Shown here: positions 9,880 through 18,364 of the stretch, one piece after another
Layout: each line of letters begins with the position of its first letter
Numbering within the stretch: position 1 is the first letter of the stretch
Assembly: GCF_000317205.1 (NCBI RefSeq)
Contig: NZ_AJLK01000073.1
Location: 62,001-126,000 of the forward strand
Direction: 5' to 3'
Length of the DNA: 64,000 nucleotides
DNA from: Fischerella muscicola PCC 7414
GTDB taxonomy: Bacteria; Cyanobacteriota; Cyanobacteriia; Cyanobacteriales; Nostocaceae
The notes under the pieces: generated by a model
Databases searched by the model: none
Told to the model about the DNA's origin: nothing
The model's input: only the letters and a program-made list of their open reading frames with translations
Program-made: the position numbers and the translations under genes

Positions 9880-10337
9880 AAAAAATGATACACCTTATTT
9901 AGTTCTTTCTGTTGTCTATACTTCTTGAATCATAGCATTAGTTAAAAACTATAATATTTGATTTGTAACTAATTGTATATAAAATTACTGTCTCAAACCA
10001 ATATTATGACGACTAATTATATATTTTTCAAAACTCATATAATTGTTAATCTGATAATCTGAAAAGTGTAAAAGTAGTTGAGCATTTATTTTTTACTTTC
10101 AAAAAATCTCTAACTAAGTACAAACTTGCGTTGACTCGTAACGAAATTATACGTTAAAAACTCCGCGTGACTCTGCGCTTACTTTGCTACCTGGTGCGTT
10201 TAAAAATGTTAAGATTTGACCCAAAGCTGTACTAATTAGCTAATTATTTAATAGATTTATAAATATTGCAATAAAAAGTATCATTTAACACTTAGGTTAA
10301 AAATGTTATACCAGAAAACACGTAAGCAAAATTTAAC
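9880..10337. other. AT-rich divergent intergenic region
   Basis: This stretch separates the divergent CHAD and DUF3616 genes and should hold both promoters. It is strongly AT-rich. The piece at about 10155-10200 (ACTCCGCGTGACTCTGCGCTT) belongs to a dispersed CGCAGAG-type repeat family also seen near 26890 and 51700. No further coding sequence or conserved motif could be supported. Confidence 0.5.
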
Positions 10338-11405
10338 ATGAAAAACTCAACTTTGTTAAACAATGTTTTGCTCAAATTTACTGATGGCTTTAAAGAACAC
10401 CGAGAAGACCTATCGGCAGTAATGCTAACATCAGAAAAGCATCTATGGTTTGGTTCCGATGAAACTTCAACTCTTGAACGCCTTTCTTATATTGATGCTA
10501 ATAATTTTGCTGAACATAAACAATTTCGTGTAGGAGAATTTATTGACTTACCTGCACCAGAAGAGGAAGAAATTGATATTGAAGGTATCGAATATAGTGA
10601 TAACTATCTCTGGATTATTGGTTCTCATAGCTGGAAACGCAAAAAACCCAAACCAGATAAATCGGATATCAAAAACATTGAGAGATTAGCTAAAGTTGCA
10701 TCGGAACCAAATCGGTATATTCTAGCACGTATTCCCCTTATCGACGGAGAATTATGTAAATCTTGTCCCCATCCGGCAGATGCAAATGTGCAGTTAACTG
10801 CTGCAAAGTTAAAATTAACTGAATACGGAAATATGTTGATGGAAGTTTTGGTAGATGATCCTCATCTAGGATTTTTTGTTACTGCCAAAATTCCCGGTAA
10901 AGACAATGGCTTTGATATAGAAGGTATAGCAGTTTATCAAAATCGAATTTTTTTGGGTTTACGCGGTCCAGTATTACGGGGTTGGGCTGTGATTTTGGAA
11001 ATAGAGGTAGAACTTTTGCAAACAGGAGTACTAACCCTAAAACCAATAGCAAAAACAGGTCAATCTTATAAAAAGCATTTTGTATTTTTGAATGGTTTAG
11101 GAATAAGAGATTTACATCTAGCTGGAGAGGATTTACTGATTCTAACAGGGCCAACGATGGATTTAGATGGCCCAGTGCAAGTTTATCGTTTGCATGTTGA
11201 CCCTAATTTGCAAGATGATGTCCTACACTACCCTGAATATGTACAAGATATTCCCTTTGGTAATCGAGATGACCATGCAGAAGGGATGACGCTGTTTGAG
11301 GAGATCAGCGGAACACCTTCGCTATTAGTAGTTTATGATTCTCCAGCAAATAATAGGCTGGTGAGTGATGGTAGTGTGATTGCAGATGTGTTTAAGTTGG
11401 GCTAG
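10338..11405 (+). CDS. DUF3616 domain protein
   Basis: A 355-residue soluble protein matching the DUF3616 family. Typical segments are LSAVMLTSEKHLWFGSDETS, EEIDIEGIEYSDNYLWIIGS, GFDIEGIAVYQNRIFLGLRG and DDHAEGMTLFEE. The repeated blade-like strands with acidic I-E-G-I motifs suggest a beta-propeller like that of strictosidine-synthase or phytase-like proteins, which is inference. No signal peptide is seen, so it is probably cytoplasmic. The biochemical role is unknown. A (CCAACAA)n repeat array follows the stop and separates it from the convergent ferredoxin gene. Confidence 0.8.
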   Translation: MKNSTLLNNVLLKFTDGFKEHREDLSAVMLTSEKHLWFGSDETSTLERLSYIDANNFAEHKQFRVGEFIDLPAPEEEEIDIEGIEYSDNYLWIIGSHSWKRKKPKPDKSDIKNIERLAKVASEPNRYILARIPLIDGELCKSCPHPADANVQLTAAKLKLTEYGNMLMEVLVDDPHLGFFVTAKIPGKDNGFDIEGIAVYQNRIFLGLRGPVLRGWAVILEIEVELLQTGVLTLKPIAKTGQSYKKHFVFLNGLGIRDLHLAGEDLLILTGPTMDLDGPVQVYRLHVDPNLQDDVLHYPEYVQDIPFGNRDDHAEGMTLFEEISGTPSLLVVYDSPANNRLVSDGSVIADVFKLG

Positions 11406-11546
11406 TTGAGAGGTGGGGATTAGGGGCAGTGGGGTGATGGGGAGGTGGGGTGATGGGGGAGTGGAGGAATAACTACTAACTACTAACCACCAACAACCAA
11501 CAACCAACAACCAACAACCAACAACCAACAACCAACAACAAACAAC
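11404..11546. repeat. STRR arrays downstream of the DUF3616 gene
   Basis: A G-rich array (GTGGGGTGATGGGGAG type, about 11410-11465) is followed by a heptamer array of CCAACAA units (about 11487-11545). Such heptamer STRRs are typical between genes of heterocyst-forming cyanobacteria. The array sits between convergent genes. Confidence 0.88.
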
Positions 11547-11553
11547 CAACAAA

Positions 11554-11958
11554 CTAAATATTTGTAGAAATTGCTTGCACTGGACAAGTAGGTATACACT
11601 GTTCGCAGACGATGCAGCGCGATCGCGTAAATGTTAGTTTATAGGTTTCTGGGTTCAGGGTTAGGGCTTCGGTAGGACAAACCCCTGTACATAACCCGCA
11701 GTGAACACACACTTCTTCGTCTATGACTATTTCTCCTAAAGTGTGAGATACACTGATATTTTGCGATCGCATCCACTCTACAGCAGCATCTAATTGATCT
11801 ATATCCCCAGAAAGTTCTACTACCAATTTACCAATTTGATTCGGTGCTACTTGGGCGCGGATGATATTAGCAGCGACATTGAAATCTTTTGCTAGTCGGT
11901 AGGTGACTGGCATTTGAATAGCACGTTTGGGGAAAGTGAGGGTAACTCGTTTTTTCAC
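11554..11958 (-). CDS. NIL domain / 2[4Fe-4S] ferredoxin
   Basis: A 134-residue protein with two parts. The N-terminal half (about 1-75) is a NIL domain, the small ligand-binding domain also found on methionine ABC transporter ATPases. The C-terminal half carries two full 4Fe-4S cluster motifs, CVHCGLCTGVCP and CIVCEQCIPTCP. Proteins with this layout are widespread in cyanobacteria and are linked to sulfur amino-acid metabolism in other lineages; the exact partner here is not known. It is divergent from the txlA thioredoxin gene (104 bases apart), so the two could share a redox-related promoter region. Confidence 0.88.
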   Translation of the reverse strand: MKKRVTLTFPKRAIQMPVTYRLAKDFNVAANIIRAQVAPNQIGKLVVELSGDIDQLDAAVEWMRSQNISVSHTLGEIVIDEEVCVHCGLCTGVCPTEALTLNPETYKLTFTRSRCIVCEQCIPTCPVQAISTNI

Positions 11959-12062
11959 GGTTTTGGAAATGGGGATTGGGAAATTTGGAAGTCGGAAGTC
12001 AGAATTAAATAAAGCGGTAAACTGAAAATAATAATGCTTAATAAGTTTTAATAAATTCTGTT

Positions 12063-12653
12063 ATGAGTATCGATACTTCTGGGAAATCTCCAGCTAAATC
12101 AGAATTCAACGCTGGAACACGTGTAAGAAACTTTTTAGTCGCAATAGTAGCGATCGCTCTGAGTGTGACTCTTTTTGTAGGATTGAAATCTCAGGGTAAC
12201 ACAGTTTCTCTTACTCAGCTGGGTGAAGAATCTACTCCTTTAGAAGTAGCTTTGGCTAATGGCAAGCCATCGCTAGTGGAATTCTATGCTGACTGGTGTA
12301 CTGTTTGCCAAAAAATGGCTCCTGATATTGCCGCACTGGAAAAGCAGTATACAGAAAAAATTAATTTTGTGATGCTGAATGTGGATAATAGCAAGTGGCT
12401 ACCCGAGATGCTGAAGTATCGCGTTGATGGTATTCCCCATTTTGTGTTCTTGAGTGAAAATGGAGAACCCATTGCCCAAGCAATTGGTGATCAACCCCGC
12501 ACAATTATGGCAAGTAATTTAGAAGCCTTGGCTGTTGGCTCATCCCTGCCGTATGCTCAAGCTAGTGGGCAAGTTTCCAAAGTTTCCACATCAGTAGCAC
12601 CACCAGGTAACAGCGATGATCCTCGCAGTCATGGTAGTCAAGTAGTCAATTAG
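12063..12653 (+). CDS. txlA: Membrane-anchored thioredoxin-like protein TxlA/HCF164 type
   Basis: A 196-residue protein with one N-terminal membrane anchor (about 22-42) and a thioredoxin domain with the redox motif W-C-T-V-C (Cys79 and Cys82). The motif context FYADWCTVCQKMAP and the cis-proline loop VDGIPHFVFL match the TxlA/HCF164 family. In plants and cyanobacteria this protein hands electrons received through CcdA to apocytochromes and other lumenal targets, so the catalytic domain is expected in the thylakoid lumen or periplasm. The C-terminal tail is Ser/Pro-rich. The spacer after the stop has GTTGTTTGTTG and CAACAAACAAC arms that could form a terminator hairpin. Confidence 0.88.
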   Translation: MSIDTSGKSPAKSEFNAGTRVRNFLVAIVAIALSVTLFVGLKSQGNTVSLTQLGEESTPLEVALANGKPSLVEFYADWCTVCQKMAPDIAALEKQYTEKINFVMLNVDNSKWLPEMLKYRVDGIPHFVFLSENGEPIAQAIGDQPRTIMASNLEALAVGSSLPYAQASGQVSKVSTSVAPPGNSDDPRSHGSQVVN

Positions 12654-12729
12654 TTGCTTGTTGTTTGTTGTTTATTGTTTGTTCCAATCAACTACGAACT
12701 ATCAACAAACAACTATTCATTAAACTTGA

Positions 12730-12751
12730 TATATCGACATAAATCGATATA
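12730..12751. promoter_or_regulatory. Palindromic operator upstream of the ArsR gene
   Basis: A perfect inverted repeat, TATATCGA, six-base spacer (CATAAA), TCGATATA, ends eight bases before the ATG of the ArsR-family gene. A near-identical site with the same spacing lies at 13107-13128. The position over the promoter or start region suggests autorepression. Confidence 0.75.
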
Positions 12752-12759
12752 ATTGAATT

Positions 12760-13065
12760 ATGGATAGTAAAGATATTGATATTTTTAAAGTCCTGGCTAA
12801 TGAGACTAGGTTACAGATCCTGCATTGGTTAAAAGAACCTGAGGCGAATTTTCCCTGCCAGGATGTAGATCCTCGTATGGTTGGAGTCTGTGTCGGTAGT
12901 ATTCAAAAGAAAACTGGTTTGGCCCAATCTACGATATCTCATTACTTGTCTATGCTGGAAGACACGGGGTTAGTTGTCTCAACACGCATAGGACAGTGTA
13001 CTTACTATCGCCGTAATGAAGAAGCTTTTTCTGTGTTTGTTACTCATGTTGCCACTGATCTATAA
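12760..13065 (+). CDS. ArsR-family transcriptional regulator
   Basis: A 101-residue winged-helix repressor of the ArsR/SmtB type. It has the start helix F-K-V-L-A-N-E-T-R-L-Q-I-L, the recognition helix K-T-G-L-A-Q-S-T-I-S-H-Y-L and the wing G-L-V-V-S-T-R-I-G-Q-C-T-Y-Y. Three cysteines (33, 44 and 80) could serve a thiol- or metal-based sensor, but no classic ELCVCDL metal motif is present. Two identical-architecture palindromes flank the gene, one over its own promoter and one 118 bases after its stop minus the small membrane gene start region, so it probably controls itself and the next gene. The inducing signal is unknown. Confidence 0.88.
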   Translation: MDSKDIDIFKVLANETRLQILHWLKEPEANFPCQDVDPRMVGVCVGSIQKKTGLAQSTISHYLSMLEDTGLVVSTRIGQCTYYRRNEEAFSVFVTHVATDL

Positions 13066-13106
13066 ATAAAAGCTTATAGATACTTGTATTTTGTTTTTTA
13101 TTTTCT

Positions 13107-13128
13107 TATATCGAAATTGTTCGATATT
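13107..13128. promoter_or_regulatory. Second palindromic operator, before the small membrane protein
   Basis: TATATCGA, spacer AATTGT, TCGATATT: 15 of 16 arm positions agree with the operator at 12730-12751 and the spacer length is the same. It lies 70 bases before the start of the 72-residue membrane protein and 42 bases after the regulator gene, which suits a promoter operator for the membrane protein. Confidence 0.75.
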
Positions 13129-13197
13129 TCTAAGCTTCAAAATACTGCTATCGTGTAGGTGCAATGGGTAGCCAAAGCTTGATTGAAGGAGATAAGT

Positions 13198-13416
13198 ATG
13201 CTGGCAAGCTATTTGTTATTATTAATTGTTGGTTTAAGTGCTATCATTCTGGGAATGAAAATACGGGAGGAAGTCTACCGCATTGCCGTTGTGTTTAGTG
13301 GAGGAATGCTGTTAGCAATGGGGTTAATATTGGCTCCTTCACCTGTACAAATCGGTTTTGGATTATTGTTGTTAGGGCTAGTCTATATATATTCTCCAAC
13401 CAAAATTTTAGATTGA
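13198..13416 (+). CDS. Small two-helix membrane protein
   Basis: A 72-residue protein of almost only hydrophobic residues, with segments at about 3-20 and 30-65 (the latter may be two short helices). The ATG at 13198 is preferred because a GAAGGAG ribosome binding site lies nine bases before it; a TTG 15 bases upstream would place that site inside the gene. I do not recognise the family. Context suggests it is controlled by the neighbouring ArsR-type repressor through the palindrome at 13107-13128. Confidence 0.65.
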   Translation: MLASYLLLLIVGLSAIILGMKIREEVYRIAVVFSGGMLLAMGLILAPSPVQIGFGLLLLGLVYIYSPTKILD

Positions 13417-13477
13417 TGGAAATCAACATGATTTTCCATTAATGCTGTTTGTTGTGAATAACTGAATTGCACTTTTC

Positions 13478-14041
13478 CTAATTCCGATGATATTGCTCAA
13501 TCAAATTTAATCCCAAAAACAGAGCGGCAACACTACCAGCCACACAAATTTCTCCTTGGATAATTTTTGTTAAAACTGATTCTATAGGAATTAAGATTAC
13601 TTCTATTTCTTCTGTGATATCCAGTTGCTGTTTACTCGTTTTGCTGACATTTTCTGCTAAAAATAAATGTAATCGATTGGTATCTTTGCTGGGTCGATCA
13701 TATAAAGTAGCTATTTTTTTAATTTCTTGAGCTGTATAACCAGTTTCTTCCTGTAGCTCTCTTTTCGCTGCTATTTCGGCACTTTCTTGATTGGGGTCAA
13801 AACTGCCTGCTGGTAGTTCGATAAAAAAATCTTCTACTGCGTGTCTGTATTGGCGGACAAAGACAATTTCTTGATTGACGGTTATGGGTAAAATTAATGC
13901 TACTTCTGGTTTAATATAGACAAAGTAATCATCTATTATTTTGCCATTTGGTAGAAGAATTTCATCTTGCCTAAGTTGACACCAAGGATGGTTTAATACC
14001 ATTTTTGATTGTAATAATTGCCATTTTTTTAATTTGTCCAT
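13478..14041 (-). CDS. Nudix hydrolase, ADP-ribose pyrophosphatase-like
   Basis: A 187-residue Nudix enzyme. The catalytic box reads L-P-A-G-S-F-D-P-N-Q-E, then seven residues, then R-E-L-Q-E-E-T-G-Y; the spacing between the first Gly and Glu is one residue longer than the usual Gx5E. The FVRQYRHAVEDFFIELPAG context is typical of ADP-ribose and related nucleoside-diphosphate-sugar pyrophosphatases. I start at the ATG at 14041 (MDKLKKWQLL), since the longer frame upstream shows no family similarity. It is divergent from the dgcA-like gene. The substrate is inferred from the family only. Confidence 0.88.
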   Translation of the reverse strand: MDKLKKWQLLQSKMVLNHPWCQLRQDEILLPNGKIIDDYFVYIKPEVALILPITVNQEIVFVRQYRHAVEDFFIELPAGSFDPNQESAEIAAKRELQEETGYTAQEIKKIATLYDRPSKDTNRLHLFLAENVSKTSKQQLDITEEIEVILIPIESVLTKIIQGEICVAGSVAALFLGLNLIEQYHRN

Positions 14042-14292
14042 AGAGTTTATTAAGTCTGTGTCAATGAATCTTGAGAGTTTCTGATATGATAGATGACTAG
14101 AGGGTGGAATATCTACATTAACGAACCACAAAGAACACAAAGAACACAAAGGTTTTCATAAGATAATACTCGTCAAAAAGTAGAAAAGACACAAAGTGTT
14201 GACCAATAATTCTTCACAGGGTACAATTCTGCAAAATTATCTGTGGGTTAATTCCAAATCTAAAATCTAAGAATTAAACTGAAATTTGAATT

Positions 14293-15345
14293 ATGCAAAT
14301 TGAGGTGGAAATCTTTACGGTTAACAAACGATTTCCCTTGACTATTAGTCGTGGGACAACAGCACAGACAACTAATGTTTGGGTGAAGATTTCCGATGAT
14401 GGTATTGAAGGTTGGGGAGAGGCGTCGCCGTTTAGTATAGGCAATTATCCGCAATCAACGGAAATTATTAAAGATGCTTTGCTGAAAGTTGCCCCTGCTT
14501 TGCAAACATATAGCCCGTTGCAAAGACAGCAAGTAGAACAGATTTTAACAACAGCCAAAGTTCCTTCAGCAGCTAAGGCAGCGTTAGATGTGGCAATGCA
14601 TGACTGGTTGGGAAAGCGCATTGGCTTACCATTGTGGCAGCTATGGGGGTTTGACAGAAATGCGATCGCACCAACTTCTGTAACTATTGGGATTAATTCA
14701 CCAGCAGGGGCAAAAGCCAGGGTAAGGGATTGGTTGGAATTTCTGGATGTCCGTGTTTTCAAGATCAAGTTGGGTAGCCCAGAGGGTATTGACGCCGATC
14801 AAAAAATGTTGATGGCGGTACGAGAAGAAGCACCAACACAGGAATTATACGTTGATGCCAACGGCGGTTGGAATTTAGCAGATGCGATCTACATGTGTAA
14901 TTGGTTGGCAGATTTGGGTGTAAAGTATGTAGAACAGCCCCTCGCAAAAGGTCAAGAGCAAAGTTTAGCCGAACTTAAGATGCGATCGCCTTTACCTATC
15001 TTTGTGGATGAAAGTTGTTTCACCAGTGCTGATATCCCTCAATTAGCTAATATTGTCGATGGAATTAATATCAAGCTAATGAAATCGGGGGGATTAAGCG
15101 AGGCGATGCGGATGGTAAATACAGCCCGCGCCAATGGGTTGCAAGTCATGTTTGGCTGCTATTCTGATAGTGCGCTTCTCAACACAGCAGCCGCACAACT
15201 AGCGCCACTTGCTGACTATTTAGATTTAGATAGTCACCTGAATTTAATTGATGACCCTTTTACAGGGGCATTTGTACAAGCAGGAAAAATTATACCAAAC
15301 GACTTACCAGGCTTGGGGGTACAACGCAGTGCGTCTGCCACTTAA
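14293..15345 (+). CDS. dgcA: Enolase-superfamily racemase, DgcA / dipeptide epimerase type
   Basis: A 350-residue member of the muconate-lactonizing/dipeptide-epimerase group of the enolase superfamily. Catalytic and metal residues are all present: the K-x-K pair in VFKIKLGS (Lys157, Lys159), metal ligands Asp188 (VDANGGW), Glu214 (VEQPL) and Asp239 (FVDES), and the opposite lysine in NIKLMKSGG (Lys261). This subgroup includes L-Ala-D/L-Glu epimerases and N-acetyl-glutamate racemases. Its stop overlaps the next gene by 17 bases, and that gene is of the DUF1611/DgcN family, which favours the DgcA role (racemising N-acetyl-D-glutamate). Murein-peptide epimerase remains the alternative. Confidence 0.82.
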   Translation: MQIEVEIFTVNKRFPLTISRGTTAQTTNVWVKISDDGIEGWGEASPFSIGNYPQSTEIIKDALLKVAPALQTYSPLQRQQVEQILTTAKVPSAAKAALDVAMHDWLGKRIGLPLWQLWGFDRNAIAPTSVTIGINSPAGAKARVRDWLEFLDVRVFKIKLGSPEGIDADQKMLMAVREEAPTQELYVDANGGWNLADAIYMCNWLADLGVKYVEQPLAKGQEQSLAELKMRSPLPIFVDESCFTSADIPQLANIVDGINIKLMKSGGLSEAMRMVNTARANGLQVMFGCYSDSALLNTAAAQLAPLADYLDLDSHLNLIDDPFTGAFVQAGKIIPNDLPGLGVQRSASAT

Positions 15346-16369
15346 TCAACGAATAGCTATCTTATTACATGAGGGAATCAAGGGAACTCGCGGTAAAACA
15401 GGGTTATCACTTTTACGCTACAGTGAAGCCCCGATTGTAGTAGCGATCGACCGCGAATGTCCAGGGCAATCCTTGCCAGAGTTAACAGGTATTCGCCGCG
15501 ATGTACCCATAGTTGCATCAGTCTCAGCAGCACTCGAGTACAAACCGCAAGTCTTAGTAATTGGCATTGCACCTCTAGGTGGCGTATTACCAGATGATTA
15601 CTGGCATGACATCAAAGATGCCTTAGCTGCGGGAATGTCCCTGGTAAACGGTTTACACGCACCACTATCAACCATACCCGACTTAAAAGCACTCCTGAAG
15701 CCAGGACAAATGATTTGGGATGTGCGCAAAGAACCACCGAATTTGGGTGTAGCTGCGGCGATGGCGCGTACCCTTCCCTGTCGACGGGTACTGACAGTGG
15801 GAACTGATATGGCAGTTGGCAAAATGTCAACTAGCTTAGAATTACACTGGGCATCAAAATTGCGGGGTTGGCGTTCTAAGTTTCTGCCTACAGGGCAAAC
15901 TGGTTTAATGTTAGAAGGGGATGGTATACCCCTAGATGCTGTGCGCGTGGACTTTGCTGCTGGGGCAGTGGAACAAATGGTCATGCGCTATGGTAAGAAC
16001 TACGATATTTTGCACATCGAAGGACAAGGTTCTCTACTGCACCCTAGTTCCACAGCAACATTGCCCTTGATACGCGGTTCCCAACCCACGCAGATGATCT
16101 TAGTACATCGGGCAGGACAAACAGAAGTTGCTGATGGTGTGCTAATTCCACCTTTAATAGATGTAATCAAACTTTATGAAACAGTCGCCAGTGCAGGTGG
16201 TGCTTACCCAAAAGTACCAGTAGCAGCAATTGCCCTCAACACTCGTCACTTAAACGAAGTAGAAGCAAAAGCTGCGATCGCCCAAACAGAAGCGGAAACC
16301 GGACTACCTTGTACAGATCCAATTCGTTTTGGTGCTGACAAGCTGTTGGATGCCGTCATGCAGAAGTAA
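15329..16369 (+). CDS. dgcN: DUF1611 / DgcN-type protein
   Basis: A 346-residue protein of the DUF1611 family. The P-loop-like motif is V-G-T-D-M-A-V-G-K-M-S-T, preceded by a Rossmann-like N-terminal domain (APIVVAIDREC, PQVLVIGIAPLGG). Family members named DgcN acetylate D-glutamate, and partner DgcA then racemises the product so that it can be used as L-glutamate. I start at the GTG at 15329, inside the end of the dgcA-like gene, because the longer frame from 15248 is antisense-like noise without similarity; translational coupling is likely. The function is transferred from proteobacterial and archaeal relatives. Confidence 0.78.
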   Translation: MRLPLNQRIAILLHEGIKGTRGKTGLSLLRYSEAPIVVAIDRECPGQSLPELTGIRRDVPIVASVSAALEYKPQVLVIGIAPLGGVLPDDYWHDIKDALAAGMSLVNGLHAPLSTIPDLKALLKPGQMIWDVRKEPPNLGVAAAMARTLPCRRVLTVGTDMAVGKMSTSLELHWASKLRGWRSKFLPTGQTGLMLEGDGIPLDAVRVDFAAGAVEQMVMRYGKNYDILHIEGQGSLLHPSSTATLPLIRGSQPTQMILVHRAGQTEVADGVLIPPLIDVIKLYETVASAGGAYPKVPVAAIALNTRHLNEVEAKAAIAQTEAETGLPCTDPIRFGADKLLDAVMQK

Positions 16370-16494
16370 TCTACTGGTTCGTTATGAAGAACTCTAATCT
16401 GAACTGCAAATTTAAATTTTTTTTAAACAGGTCTCTCAAAAATCAGTATATTCACGTTAATTTAAGGTAAAGAACCTTTAAACGCCTTGAGTTT

Positions 16495-18306
16495 ATGCAA
16501 GTCTGCCAAAGCTCTGATTGCTCAAACCCTTTTAACCCTGATGGTAATAGGTTTTGCATCAGTTGTGGTTCCAATAACTTTGGCAACCTTCTCAAAAACC
16601 GCTTCCGCGTGCAGGAAGTGATAGGTGAAGGTGGGTTCGGCAAAACTTATCTAGCCCAAGACGTAGATAGGTTAGATGCTGCTTGCGTAATCAAGCAATT
16701 TTTTCCACAAGTGCAAGGAACAGCAGCACGCACTAAAGCAGCAGAACTTTTTAAAGAAGAAGCAAAACGCTTATTTGAACTAGGAGAAAATCATTCCCAG
16801 ATTCCCAGATTGCTTGCTTACTTTGAACAAGGTTCCAGCTTGTATTTAGTGCAGGAATTTATAGAAGGAGAAACTTTACTATCATACCTAAAGCATAAGG
16901 CATTTAGTGAAACAGAAATTTGGGGACTTTTGTTTGATTTATTGCCAGTTCTGCAATTTGTTCATGAGCATAGTGTAATTCATAGGGATATTAAACCAGA
17001 AAATATTATTCGCAGAAAAAGTGATAGCAAGTTGGTGTTAATAGACTTTGGTGGTGCGAAGCAGGTAACACAAACTAGTTTAGCTAGACAAGGAACAGGA
17101 ATTTTTACAATTGGTTATGCACCCAGCGAACAAATGGCTGGATATGCCACTCCAGCCAGTGATTTATATGCTTTGGGTGCGACTTGTGTAAGACTTTTAA
17201 CTCGATGTTTGGCAGTTCAAGATGCTTATGGTACTCTTCACGATCCTCTTTATGATGTCGTAAATGCTCAGTGGTTGTGGCGAGAAATTTTAAATGAACA
17301 AGGGGTAAAAATTAGTGAGAAGTTGGAGACAATTCTAGATAAGTTGCTGAAACACTTTGTCAAGGAAAGATATCAATCAGCAGCAGAAGTATTAAGAGAT
17401 TTAAATGCTACCACATCTTCTGTTGACCCAACCATTTTGGCAATTCCACAACCTATTGAACCACAAGTAGCATCATCAAATCTCAAGTTACAAACATTTG
17501 AATTTGAGGTGGTGACAGTAGACGTAAGTGGTAGAGAAATTAGTCGTAACCGTCGTCAAGCACAACTTTTTGCTGAAAACTTGGGTAAAGGCGTAATTTT
17601 GGAAATGGTGCAAATACCAGGTGGTAATTTCATGATGGGTTCAACCCAGGGAGAGGGTAAAAATTCTGAAAAACCACAACATACAGTAACCCTGAAACCC
17701 TTCTTTATGGGTAAATATCCTATCACCCAGGAACAATGGAAAGCTGTAATGGGAAATAATCCCTCACGCTTTAAAGGGGCAAAGCGTCCAGTAGAATCTG
17801 TATCTTGGAATCATGCTGTAACTTTCTGTAAGCGACTTTCACAAACAACAGGCAAAACTTATAGACTACCCAGTGAAGCAGAATGGGAATATGCTTGTCG
17901 CGCTGGCACAACTACACCCTTTCACTTTGGTGAAACCATGACCACTGAGTTAGCGAACTTCAACGGGAATGGTACTTATGCTTCTGAACCGAAAGGAAAC
18001 TATTGTAATGAAACAACATTGGTAGGTAGTTTCCCAGCCAATCCTTTTGGACTATACGATATGCACGGAAACGTTTGGGAATGGTGTCAAGATTACTGGC
18101 ATGATAATTATCAAAATGCGCCTACTGATGGCAGCGCTTGGTTAACTCAAGGTTTTTTTGGGCGAATTTTTGCTGATTTTAGCTTGTTACGCGGTGGTTC
18201 TTGGTATTGCGAACCTAATAACTGCCGTAGCGCCACTCGCCATAAGCAAGCACCGAACTCTTGTTTTATCAGTGTTGGTTTCCGGCTTGCATTAGTTATT
18301 GCGTGA
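16495..18306 (+). CDS. Serine/threonine kinase fused to FGE-sulfatase domain
   Basis: A 603-residue two-domain protein. A short Cys motif (C-x6-C and C-x2-C, residues 4-24) is followed by a Hanks-type kinase (about 36-300) with the glycine loop GEGGFGKTY, the catalytic HRDIKPEN near residue 162 and IDFGGAK in place of DFG. After a linker comes a formylglycine-generating-enzyme-like (SUMF1) domain (about 375-600), marked by GNFMMGST, YRLPSEAEWEYACRAGT, GLYDMHGNVWEWCQD and a final LRGGSW-RSATRH-GFRLA block. Such kinase-FGE fusions occur repeatedly in filamentous cyanobacteria; the FGE-like part is probably a binding or structural module. Kinase activity is expected as all key residues are present. 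Targets are unknown. Confidence 0.92.
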   Translation: MQVCQSSDCSNPFNPDGNRFCISCGSNNFGNLLKNRFRVQEVIGEGGFGKTYLAQDVDRLDAACVIKQFFPQVQGTAARTKAAELFKEEAKRLFELGENHSQIPRLLAYFEQGSSLYLVQEFIEGETLLSYLKHKAFSETEIWGLLFDLLPVLQFVHEHSVIHRDIKPENIIRRKSDSKLVLIDFGGAKQVTQTSLARQGTGIFTIGYAPSEQMAGYATPASDLYALGATCVRLLTRCLAVQDAYGTLHDPLYDVVNAQWLWREILNEQGVKISEKLETILDKLLKHFVKERYQSAAEVLRDLNATTSSVDPTILAIPQPIEPQVASSNLKLQTFEFEVVTVDVSGREISRNRRQAQLFAENLGKGVILEMVQIPGGNFMMGSTQGEGKNSEKPQHTVTLKPFFMGKYPITQEQWKAVMGNNPSRFKGAKRPVESVSWNHAVTFCKRLSQTTGKTYRLPSEAEWEYACRAGTTTPFHFGETMTTELANFNGNGTYASEPKGNYCNETTLVGSFPANPFGLYDMHGNVWEWCQDYWHDNYQNAPTDGSAWLTQGFFGRIFADFSLLRGGSWYCEPNNCRSATRHKQAPNSCFISVGFRLALVIA

Positions 18307-18364
18307 AGTCTATGTGCGCCATGAAAAATTTTTAAGATAAATTTTATGCAATCCTGAATAGCGA

